Of a stretch of 7,065 nucleotides of DNA, positions 1-6,054 are shown in pieces. The DNA is from CAYZJD01 sp964478455 (lineage in GTDB: Bacteria; Acidobacteriota; Terriglobia; Bryobacterales; Bryobacteraceae): assembly GCA_964478455.1 (NCBI GenBank), contig CAYZJD010000253.1:1-7065 (forward strand), in the 5' to 3' direction. Positions within the stretch are counted from its first letter, which is position 1. The number at the start of each line of letters is the position of its first letter. Both the position numbers and the translations under genes were made by a program. Below the pieces are notes generated by a model, which saw only the letters and a list, made by a program, of their open reading frames with translations, made no database searches and was not told the origin of the DNA.

Positions 1-1102
1 AGGAGAGGTGTTGCTCGTTCTGCACCCACTCGAAATAAGAGACAGTGACACCGCCCGCGTTGCACAAAATGTCCGAGATGACGAAGACACCCTTGTCTTC
101 GAGAACGGCGTCAGTTTCGGGGGTCAGGGGACCGTTGGCGGCCTCGGCCAGCACCTTGGTTCGCACGCGGCGGGAGTTCTCCCCATTGAGGGCATTCTCC
201 AGCGCCGCGGGGATCAGAATGTCGCATTCGAGCGCGAGCAGGTCTTCTGAGGAAATCGGTTCGGAACCGGGGAAGCCGACCACGCTGCCGGTCCGTTCCT
301 TGTGCAGCATCAGCTTCGAGATATCGAGGCCGTCCTTGTTAAAGACGCCCCCACGGGAATCGTTAACGGCGACGACGAGGGCCTGGTGGCTGTCCAGCAG
401 CAGCGCGCCGATCGAGCCCGCGTTCCCGAAGCCCTGAACCACCACGCGGAAGCCCTTCAGGGGGAGCCTCAGGTGCTCACAGGCGCATTCCAGCGTGTGA
501 AACACTCCGCGCCCCGTTGCCTCGTTGCGCCCGTGCAAGCCGCCGACCACCAGCGGCTTGCCGGTGACAGCGCCAGGAACAGGGTAGCCCTCGGTCTTGG
601 TCATGCTGTAGGTGTCCATGATCCAGGCCATCACCTGAGGATTCGTGTAGACGTCCGGGGCGGGAATGTCCTGGTGCGGCCCAATCAGCGGCAGAATGCC
701 GACGGCATAGCGTCGCGTCAGCCTTTCCAGTTCGTTCACCGAGAGTTGCTTGGGATTGCAGGTGACGCCGCCTTTACCGCCGCCGATGGGGATGCTCACC
801 ACGGCGCATTTCCACGTCATCCACATGGCGAGGGCCTTCACCTCATCCAGGGTGACGCAGGGATGATAGCGGATGCCTCCCTTGGCCGGCCCACGCGCCG
901 TGCTGTGCTGGACGCGATAGCTTTCGAAACGGTTAATCTCGCCGGTGTCCATGCGGACCGGCACGTTCACGGTCAGGATCCGCTCGGGGTACTGGATCAT
1001 CGCGCACACGCCCGCGCGCAGCTCGAGGGCGTCAGCGGCCGCCTCGAAATTCTCCAGTGCTACATCGTACGCGCTCTTTGTAGAGATTGCCTCTGCTAAC
1101 AT
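1..1102 (-). CDS. gdhA: Glutamate dehydrogenase (Glu/Leu/Phe/Val family), 3' end beyond window
   Basis: Cytoplasmic enzyme that interconverts glutamate with 2-oxoglutarate plus ammonia using NAD(P). My minus-strand translation from ATG at 1102 runs 367 residues without a stop to the left edge; family members have roughly 410-420, so about 50 C-terminal residues are missing. The substrate domain carries RGPAKGGIRYHP (about 70-81) and IPIGGGKGGV (104-113). K74, K98, K110 and D150 (in DIPAPDVYTN) keep the 24-, 12- and 40-residue spacing of the substrate-binding and catalytic residues of clostridial GDH. A Rossmann motif QGFGNAGS (223-230) follows, then VVAVNDSRGG, and the conserved SYFEWVQN near the cut. 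The ATG is supported by GGAAAGG just upstream. Coenzyme preference cannot be read safely. It is separated from the creatininase gene by 119 bases, so it probably has its own promoter. Leucine or phenylalanine dehydrogenase is less likely given the close match to GDH around the active site. Confidence 0.95.
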   Translation of the reverse strand, partial: MLAEAISTKSAYDVALENFEAAADALELRAGVCAMIQYPERILTVNVPVRMDTGEINRFESYRVQHSTARGPAKGGIRYHPCVTLDEVKALAMWMTWKCAVVSIPIGGGKGGVTCNPKQLSVNELERLTRRYAVGILPLIGPHQDIPAPDVYTNPQVMAWIMDTYSMTKTEGYPVPGAVTGKPLVVGGLHGRNEATGRGVFHTLECACEHLRLPLKGFRVVVQGFGNAGSIGALLLDSHQALVVAVNDSRGGVFNKDGLDISKLMLHKERTGSVVGFPGSEPISSEDLLALECDILIPAALENALNGENSRRVRTKVLAEAANGPLTPETDAVLEDKGVFVISDILCNAGGVTVSYFEWVQNEQHLS

Positions 1103-1106
1103 TGCG

Positions 1107-1113
1107 CCTTTCC
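1107..1113 (-). promoter_or_regulatory. Ribosome binding site of the glutamate dehydrogenase gene
   Basis: The minus strand reads GGAAAGG followed by CGCA and then the ATG at 1102. The purine run is 4 bases from the start codon counted from its last base, or about 8 from its GGA core. It supports the chosen ATG and the N-terminus MLAEAIS. Confidence 0.6.
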
Positions 1114-1133
1114 GCCTGCTTCAGGTTGGATTT

Positions 1134-1149
1134 ACCCCAGGATTGGGGT
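1134..1149. repeat. Small inverted repeat (stem-loop) in the gdhA leader
   Basis: Perfect 6-bp arms ACCCCA (1134-1139) and TGGGGT (1144-1149) enclose a 4-base loop. It lies about 32 bases upstream of the gdhA start and downstream of the possible -10 box, so it would be in the 5' untranslated region. On the plus strand it is followed by a few T, but no plus-strand gene needs a terminator here; on the minus strand there is no T run. It could be a small leader hairpin, a weak operator, or chance. Confidence 0.35.
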
Positions 1150-1172
1150 TTTGAGATCTCCTGGTCTGAATC

Positions 1173-1178
1173 AGTATA
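1173..1178 (-). promoter_or_regulatory. Possible -10 box for gdhA
   Basis: The minus strand has TATACT (5 of 6 to TATAAT) about 70 bases upstream of the gdhA start, within the gap after the creatininase stop. I found no convincing -35 at 16-18 bases. A promoter is expected somewhere here from the gene spacing, but this assignment is weak. Confidence 0.3.
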
Positions 1179-1221
1179 GTGTGTCTGGCTCGTGGTCCGC
1201 TGAGGCCCGACACCGGCTGCG

Positions 1222-1864
1222 CTACTGCTCAGTCGCCAGCGGCCGTTTCGCTCGCTCGAAGAACTCGTTCTGGAGGCGCGGGCTCGCTTGGTCCGCCTTG
1301 ATGGCGCGGAGGGCGCCGGCTACGGCGGCGGCCGCGGCTTTCATGTCGAATTCGCCCAGCTCTTTGTTGGCGGGAGAGGCGTCGCCGGCATAATGGTTGG
1401 GGAAGCGAGCATACCACCAGATGCCCGTGTAGACGCCCTGCGGCAAATCGAGTCGCTTCAGGTCGGTGCCGGACTGGCTCGCTGCGCGGTCCATATGGAC
1501 GAGGTCCGGGCGCGAAATCATGACGGCCGAAGTTTCCGATTCGCCGGCGTGCATCTCAAATGGCGATTTGGTGGCCGGGCGGCCTGGAGCGCGCCCGCCG
1601 GCCTGCATGACATAGATCACGTAGTCGCGCGGCGAGGTTAGTTGTGACTGCGCGAAGAACGGCAGCAGGTTGTTGTTGCCACCGTGTCCGTTGACGATGA
1701 GGATTTTCTTGCAGCCGTTGCGGGCCATCTCGACGGCGGTCTCCTGGAGCAGGTCCAGTTGCAGGCGGGCGCTGTAGGCGACGGTGCCGGGCTGGTGCCT
1801 GGCTTCGAAGATCTGGCCGAAGTAGTACTCGGGGAAAACCACCGCATACTCCTGCTCGGCGCCG
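1222..1864 (-). CDS. Creatininase/creatinine amidohydrolase family protein, N-terminus missing in the N gap
   Basis: The last 213 residues and the TAG stop are present; the frame stays open rightwards into the N run. The visible part starts GAEQEYAVVFPEYYFG, then HQPGTVAYS, matching the family's substrate-loop region ending in PGT. NGHGGN is at visible residues 58-63 (codons near 1684-1692) and HAGESETS begins at residue 105 (codon 1549-1551). The His of NGHGGN and the Glu of HAGE are expected metal ligands in this family; the early Glu-x-His and Asp ligands would be in the missing N-terminus. Family members (PF02633) are metal-dependent cyclic-amide or formamide hydrolases, including creatininase, mycofactocin MftE and ArfB-like enzymes. 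The motif is NGHGGN rather than the NGHYEN of true creatininase, so the substrate is not creatinine by default and remains unknown. An internal GTG at 1842 is not the real start, because conserved sequence continues upstream of it. A signal peptide cannot be judged. Confidence 0.85.
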
Positions 1865-1964
1865 NNNNNNNNNNNNNNNNNNNNNNNNNNNNNNNNNNNN
1901 NNNNNNNNNNNNNNNNNNNNNNNNNNNNNNNNNNNNNNNNNNNNNNNNNNNNNNNNNNNNNNNN
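1865..1964. other. Assembly gap, 100 N
   Basis: The run is exactly 100 N, the conventional placeholder for a gap of unknown size between contigs. Both flanking genes are broken by it: the HEPN gene lacks its C-terminal part and the creatininase gene lacks its N-terminal metal-binding part. The adjacency of the two sides is therefore a scaffolding claim, not something the sequence shows. Confidence 0.98.
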
Positions 1965-2206
1965 GTCTGATGATGTCCTGCGCCCGTGAGTCGGTATCCA
2001 GCGCAGGCGATCACAATCCTGGCGAGTTGAAATACTGCATTGTAGGCCGCGGCGAAGCGCCGGTCGGAGGACAGGCCTTCGATAGCGGCATCCCTAAGAT
2101 CCCGCTCGACGACGGCGCGGAGATCTCTCAACTCCGCTGGGCTTGTTCTGTGGCGCTTTACCCGCCGGCCCTCCAGCAAGTCTCGCCAAGTCGCCTTTGC
2201 CGCCAT
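1965..2206 (-). CDS. HEPN-domain protein, likely toxin partner of an MNT-HEPN pair (3' end lost in gap)
   Basis: The ATG at 2206 opens 80 complete codons before the N run. The pattern W-R-D-L-L near the start, HRTSPAEL (19-26), ERDLRDAAIEGLSSDRRFAAAYNA (about 34-57) and GYRLTGAGHH (70-79) is typical of helical HEPN proteins encoded beside MNT nucleotidyltransferases. In such pairs the HEPN protein is an RNase toxin. The HEPN catalytic Rx4-6H-type motif usually sits nearer the C-terminus and is probably in the gap; R72 to H78 fits the spacing but lies in a glycine-rich stretch and lacks the usual polar residue after Arg. Full length is probably about 130-150 residues. GAGGAG (2220-2225), 13 bases upstream, is a rather distant ribosome binding site. 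The start lies inside the nucleotidyltransferase frame, which overlaps it by 113 bases, so the two are co-translated from one mRNA. Toxicity is inferred from family and context. Confidence 0.8.
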
Positions 2207-2453
2207 AAACGAACAGTTTCTCCTCTTGGAGAACAGTGGTCAGAAAGTGGCTCTTCTCTCCAATCTTCTTGGCGAACTCCCGGCCAGTGTACACCGTCGG
2301 ATTGATGTTCCGGCCGGTTAGCCCGTCTACCCGCCGGAGGCGACTCGCGATCTCTGACAGCTTCGCGCCTCCGACGACTATGAGGTCCACGTCGCTTGCG
2401 GAGTGTTCTTCCGAGGAAGCGATCGAGCCATAAACGAAGGCGAGTTCAATCAT
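2094..2453 (-). CDS. MNT-type minimal nucleotidyltransferase, likely antitoxin
   Basis: This 119-residue protein has the minimal nucleotidyltransferase signature: FVYGS (6-10), then ten residues, then the D21-x-D23 metal-binding pair (GSx10DxD). It continues with NPTVYTGREFAKK (51-63) and a LFVYGGKGDLARL end typical of nucleotidyltransferases that are fused to a winged helix. In characterised MNT-HEPN systems this enzyme uses ATP to add AMP to the HEPN toxin and inactivate it. The start ATG overlaps the TGA of the upstream regulator as ATGA (2450-2453), and I see no nearby Shine-Dalgarno, so translation probably depends on reinitiation or a -1 shift. The last roughly 26 residues are Gly/Pro/Arg-rich, overlap the HEPN gene in another frame and look unlike a conserved fold. 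In relatives I know, the winged-helix and nucleotidyltransferase parts form one chain. A role outside toxin-antitoxin, such as drug nucleotidylation, is less likely because of the HEPN neighbour. Confidence 0.85.
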   Translation of the reverse strand: MIELAFVYGSIASSEEHSASDVDLIVVGGAKLSEIASRLRRVDGLTGRNINPTVYTGREFAKKIGEKSHFLTTVLQEEKLFVYGGKGDLARLAGGPAGKAPQNKPSGVERSPRRRRAGS

Positions 2454-2767
2454 GGCCGAAAGGGCGCCAGGGCTTCGCGGAGCACCTCCACGAGACCCAC
2501 GGTCTTAAGAAGAACGGAGCGAAGTTCAGTGAAGATAGGACAATCCATGTCCGCCCGGAAGTACACACGGTTTCCATCGGCGCGGCGTTTGAGAACGCCG
2601 GCGTGGACGAAGGCGGCGAGATCCCGTTGGATGCTGGAAGGCGTCACTCCCAGATGGCGGGCCAGTTCGAGGAGATACCACTCTCGCTCCGGATGGAGTA
2701 CCGTGGCGGCCAGCAATCTTTGCTTCGTTCTGGTCGTGAGCGAGTCCAGAAGGCTGGATCCACGCAT
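2450..2767 (-). CDS. Winged-helix (ArsR/MarR-like) transcriptional regulator, probable autorepressor of the cassette
   Basis: This 105-residue DNA-binding protein has a helix at about 31-40 (YLLELARHLG), a probable recognition helix at 42-56 (TPSSIQRDLAAFVHA) and a basic wing at 59-71 (LKRRADGNRVYFR). It ends PIFTELRSVLLKTVGLVEVLREALAP, the linker that in fused relatives runs straight into the nucleotidyltransferase domain. The stop TGA falls at that junction, overlapping the next ATG by four bases. I chose ATG at 2767: it is preceded by TATAAT 11 bases upstream and precedes the conserved LLDSL. An upstream in-frame TTG at 2788 would lie inside the promoter. No Shine-Dalgarno precedes the ATG, in keeping with a leaderless mRNA. 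Autorepression through the palindrome at 2778-2800 is inferred from position. Confidence 0.85.
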   Translation of the reverse strand: MRGSSLLDSLTTRTKQRLLAATVLHPEREWYLLELARHLGVTPSSIQRDLAAFVHAGVLKRRADGNRVYFRADMDCPIFTELRSVLLKTVGLVEVLREALAPFRP

Positions 2768-2777
2768 ATCGCGTACT

Positions 2778-2800
2778 ATTATACGCAATCTGCGTATAAT
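2778..2800. repeat. Perfect 10-bp inverted repeat overlapping the cassette promoter, probable operator
   Basis: The arms ATTATACGCA (2778-2787) and TGCGTATAAT (2791-2800) are exact reverse complements around a 3-base spacer ATC. They fill the spacer between -35 and -10 and include the whole -10 box. A dimeric winged-helix protein bound here would block RNA polymerase. The encoded regulator begins 11 bases away and is the obvious candidate ligand. A 20-base perfect match in a GC-rich genome is unlikely to be chance. Confidence 0.75.
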
Positions 2801-2807
2801 TTGGCAA
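2778..2807 (-). promoter_or_regulatory. Sigma70-type promoter of the regulator/nucleotidyltransferase/HEPN cassette
   Basis: The minus strand shows TTGCCA (2802-2807, 5 of 6 to TTGACA), an 18-base spacer and a perfect TATAAT (2778-2783). A start site 6-8 bases after the -10 falls near 2770-2772, only a few bases before the ATG at 2767. The mRNA would thus be leaderless or nearly so. It fires away from the efflux pump and into the cassette. Confidence 0.7.
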
Positions 2808-2888
2808 AGCGGGCGGTTGTGCCTAGGGCGCGCGAGCCGATCACCACCCGCGCCCTCCGAGTGCGGAACTGGGCCCCAGGAAACGCCC

Positions 2889-5800
2889 CTACACTTCCTC
2901 CGGCACCCGGCCGTTCACCCGCACGTGCTCCGGAATCTTCCGCGTCCACCAGCGCACGAACCAGCGGCCGAGGTCATCGAGGTAGGTGTACACCACCGGT
3001 ACCACCACCAGCGTGAGCAGCGTCGAGGTGATCAGGCCGCCGATGACGGCGCGGGCCATCGGGGCGCGGAACTCCGCCCCCGAGCCGATCTCGAAGGCCA
3101 GCGGCAGCATGCCGAAGATCATCGCCAGCGTCGTCATGAGGATCGGGCGGAGGCGCACCCGGGCCGCCGCAATCAGCGCCTCCGTGCGGTTCATGCCCGC
3201 CCGGCGCTGCACGTTGGCGAAGTCCACCATCAGGATGGCGTTTTTGGTCACCAGGCCCATCAGCAGGATCAGCCCAATCATCGACATGATGTTCAGCGTG
3301 TCCTTGACGAGGTACAGCATGCCGGCCACGCCGATGAGGGAGAGCGGCAGCGAGAGCATGATGGCGAACGGCTGCATGAAGCTGCGGAACTGGCTGGCCA
3401 GGATGGCGTAGATCAGGATCACGGCCAGAACCAGCGACTGGAAGACGTAGCCGAAGCTCTCCATCATGTCCTCGGCCTCGCCGGTGTAGCTCACGCTCAT
3501 GCCGGAGAGCAGATTCATCCCGTTCACGCGGGCCTTGATGTCGTTGGTCACGTCACCGAGCGAGCGGCCCTGCGTGTTGGCGGAAATACGGATTTCGCGC
3601 AGCAGGTCGCGCCGGCGGATGTTGGAAGGCGCCGAGCCGCTCTCGGCGCCGGCCACCTGGTTCAGCGGGATGAGGTTCCGGCCGCCACGGCCGGGCAAGT
3701 CGAGCGAAAGCAGGTCGGCGCGCTCGGCGCGCTGCGCCGGGTCCACCCGCAGCCGGACGTCATAGCTGTCGCCATCCCGGTCTTCGAACTGCGACACCAC
3801 CTCACCGGCGACAAGCCCGCGCACGGTGGAGGCAACGGTGCCGAGGTCGAGGCCAAGGTCCCCCGCGGCCTTGCGGTCGATCCTCATCCGCACCTCCGGC
3901 CGCGGCTCTTCCTCGCTCGTGTCCACATCGGTCGCGCCGGGCACCTGCCGCACAATGTTCATCAGCCGGAGGCTGACGGGAACCATGCCGGTGGCGTCGA
4001 GGCCCCGGAGGCTCACCTGCACGGGCTTGGACTCGCCGGCGAACTCGTCAGCGCTTCCGACTGCGGTGCGTAGAGCCGGGAAGCGTTTCATCCGCTCGCG
4101 CATCTCGGCCTGGATTTCGAGGAAATGCGGCCGCGTCTTGCGGTCTCGGAGGCGGATGTAGAGGCTGCCTTCGTTGACGGGCCTGCCGCCGGCGCCGCCG
4201 ATAGTGGTGTAGGTATACTCCACTCCGGAGTTCTTGCGGATCTCGGCGTCGAGCTGGCGCGCGATCTCGATTGAACGCTCCAGGCTGACGCCCGGTTGCG
4301 CCCGGTAACTCACGCGGAATTCTCCGGGGTCGGCCTCGGGCATGAACGCTGAGCCGAGCTTCCCGAACAGGGCGAAGCTCGAAAACACCGCCACCGTGCC
4401 GATCACCATCACCGCCCAGCGGTGCCGCAGCGACCAGCCGAGGGCGACGGCGATCACGTTTCGCAGCCGCTCCACCTGCTCGTTCAGCTTCTCGAGCAGC
4501 TTGCCCAGCCCGCGGCGGCGCACCTTCGGGTCGGCGGCCGGGTCGTACCAGCGCGAGGAGAGCATCGGGTCGAGCGTGAAGCTCACGTAAAGCGACACCA
4601 GCACCGCGAATCCCACGGTGATCCCGAACTGGAAGAAGAAGCGGCCGATGATCCCGCCCATAAACGCCACCGGCACAAACACCGCGATGATCGTAAACGT
4701 CGTGGCCATGACCGCTAGGCCGATTTCACTCGTCGCCTCGCGCGCCGCGGTGTAATGGTCCGCTCCCTGGTGCATGTGCCGGACGATGTTCTCGCGCACA
4801 ACGATGGCGTCGTCGATCAGCAAGCCGATAGCAAGCGACAGGCCCATGAGCGTGAGCATGTTCAGCGTGAAGCCGAGCGCTTTCATCGTGATGAAGGCGC
4901 TGATCACCGAGACGGGCAGTGCGAGGCCGGTGATCACCGTGCTGCGCCAGCTATTCAAGAACAAAAAGACGATGAGGACGGTGAGCAGACCGCCGAGCAT
5001 CAGCGTCTCCTGCACGTCGCGCACGGAGTCGCGGATGAAGATCGAGCGGTCGACCACGTGCCGCAGGCGAATGTGCGGGGGTAGCTCTGAATTGAGTTGC
5101 GCCACCACTTTCGCGATCGCGTCAGCCACCTCAACGGTGTTCGCTCCGGACTGCTTGATGATGTCGAGCGCCAGGCCCTGGCGGTCGTTCAACATAGCCG
5201 CGCTGCGCCGCTCCTCGATACCGTCCACCACCTTCGCGATCTCCGGCAGGTAGATCGGGCGGCCGTTGCGCACGGCCACGATCAGGTTGCGGAACTCGTC
5301 CACCGAGCGGAACTTACCGGCCACGCGCACCAACGGCTCGCGCTTGCCCTGTTCGAGCTTGCCGGCCGGCACGTCCATGTTCTCGCGCTGGAGCGAGCCG
5401 GCGACCTCGGCGTACGTAAGACCGAACGCCTTCAGCTTCTCGCGGTCCAGCAGGACCTGAATCTCCCGCCGCGCCAGTCCCACCAGCTCTACCTGGCCGA
5501 CGCCGGGCACGTTCTCGATTCTCTTCTTGATGACTTTCTCGGCCAGCGAGGACAGCGTCTTGATGTCCGCCGTCGGGCTCTCCACCGCGATTGACACGAT
5601 CGGCATCGCGCTGATGTCGATGCGCTGGATGACCGGCTCCTCCATGGCCTTGGGAAAGTCGGCGCGAATGATGTTGATCTTCGCCTGCGCGTCCTGCTGG
5701 GCGGTGTGGATGTTCGTGCCCAGGCGGAACTCGACCACAATGGCCGACAGGCCCTCGGTGGTGGTCGAGGAGATGTGGCGCACGCCCGGGATCGTGTTCA

Positions 5801-6011
5801 GCGACTCCTCGATGCGCTTCGAGACCTCACGCTCGACCGTCTCGGGCGAGGCGCCCGGGTAGATCGTCTGCACGGTGAGCACCGGAATCTCGACATCCGG
5901 GAAGAGGTCGACGCTCAGCTCACGGTACGAGTAAATGCCCAGCGTGACGAGGGAGGCGGCGAGCATCGTCGCCAGCACCGGCTGCTTGATCGACAAGTCA
6001 CTCAGGAACAT
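2889..6011 (-). CDS. RND efflux pump permease, HAE1/AcrB-like inner-membrane subunit
   Basis: This complete 1,040-residue protein has the usual length for proton-driven RND multidrug-type transporters. An N-terminal membrane helix (about 10-28) is followed by a large periplasmic porter region, a membrane bundle at about 335-480, a second helix near 531-550, a second porter region and a final bundle at about 856-1010. The proton-relay residues are present: D400 and D401 in GLLIDDAIVVREN (helix 4) and K923 in LVTKNAILMVDF (helix 10). LFPDVEIPVL and YPGASPETVE near the start are classic for the family. ATG at 6011 is supported by AAGGGAG seven bases upstream. It lies 43 bases after the adaptor gene, with which it surely forms a tripartite pump together with an outer-membrane channel not seen here. 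Sequence alone does not tell the substrate; the D-D pair argues for the hydrophobe/amphiphile class rather than the heavy-metal CusA class. I see no defects. Confidence 0.96.
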   Translation of the reverse strand: MFLSDLSIKQPVLATMLAASLVTLGIYSYRELSVDLFPDVEIPVLTVQTIYPGASPETVEREVSKRIEESLNTIPGVRHISSTTTEGLSAIVVEFRLGTNIHTAQQDAQAKINIIRADFPKAMEEPVIQRIDISAMPIVSIAVESPTADIKTLSSLAEKVIKKRIENVPGVGQVELVGLARREIQVLLDREKLKAFGLTYAEVAGSLQRENMDVPAGKLEQGKREPLVRVAGKFRSVDEFRNLIVAVRNGRPIYLPEIAKVVDGIEERRSAAMLNDRQGLALDIIKQSGANTVEVADAIAKVVAQLNSELPPHIRLRHVVDRSIFIRDSVRDVQETLMLGGLLTVLIVFLFLNSWRSTVITGLALPVSVISAFITMKALGFTLNMLTLMGLSLAIGLLIDDAIVVRENIVRHMHQGADHYTAAREATSEIGLAVMATTFTIIAVFVPVAFMGGIIGRFFFQFGITVGFAVLVSLYVSFTLDPMLSSRWYDPAADPKVRRRGLGKLLEKLNEQVERLRNVIAVALGWSLRHRWAVMVIGTVAVFSSFALFGKLGSAFMPEADPGEFRVSYRAQPGVSLERSIEIARQLDAEIRKNSGVEYTYTTIGGAGGRPVNEGSLYIRLRDRKTRPHFLEIQAEMRERMKRFPALRTAVGSADEFAGESKPVQVSLRGLDATGMVPVSLRLMNIVRQVPGATDVDTSEEEPRPEVRMRIDRKAAGDLGLDLGTVASTVRGLVAGEVVSQFEDRDGDSYDVRLRVDPAQRAERADLLSLDLPGRGGRNLIPLNQVAGAESGSAPSNIRRRDLLREIRISANTQGRSLGDVTNDIKARVNGMNLLSGMSVSYTGEAEDMMESFGYVFQSLVLAVILIYAILASQFRSFMQPFAIMLSLPLSLIGVAGMLYLVKDTLNIMSMIGLILLMGLVTKNAILMVDFANVQRRAGMNRTEALIAAARVRLRPILMTTLAMIFGMLPLAFEIGSGAEFRAPMARAVIGGLITSTLLTLVVVPVVYTYLDDLGRWFVRWWTRKIPEHVRVNGRVPEEV

Positions 6012-6018
6012 CCGTCAA

Positions 6019-6025
6019 CTCCCTT
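6019..6025 (-). promoter_or_regulatory. Ribosome binding site of the RND permease gene
   Basis: AAGGGAG on the minus strand lies seven bases before the ATG at 6011, inside the 43-base gap after the adaptor stop. It fixes the start MFLSDLSIKQPV, where the family's first helix begins soon after. Confidence 0.65.
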
Positions 6026-6054
6026 AACGGAGACAGGCCAATCCGTCCCCTGAT

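Noticed and set aside
302..1099. Plus-strand open frame of 265 codons
   Set aside because: It is the exact antisense of glutamate dehydrogenase, whose active-site motifs are read on the minus strand.
1153..1160. GAGATCTC 8-bp palindrome
   Set aside because: It is short, isolated and at no meaningful position; probably chance.
1556..2206. A single 216-codon minus-strand protein spanning the N gap
   Set aside because: The right half is the HEPN protein, but left of the gap the frame is out of phase with the creatininase gene and gives an Arg-rich shadow. The join depends only on the arbitrary gap length.
2765..2788. TTG at 2788 as start of the regulator
   Set aside because: It lies at the centre of the palindrome and upstream of the -10 box, so it would not be in the transcript; the ATG at 2767 fits better.
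2795..2800. TATAAT on the plus strand as a divergent promoter
   Set aside because: It is only the mirror of the palindrome; there is no -35 at a suitable distance and no plus-strand gene downstream.
2826..2855. GGGCGCG/CGCGCCC stem downstream of the permease as a terminator
   Set aside because: The 7-bp arms enclose 16 bases and no T run follows on the minus strand; in GC-rich DNA this could be chance. A Rho-independent terminator is not supported.
2403..4073. Long plus-strand open frame of 556 codons across the cassette and the permease
   Set aside because: It is antisense to a clear RND permease and two other real genes; its His/Arg/Gln-rich composition is what the opposite strand of GC-rich coding DNA gives.
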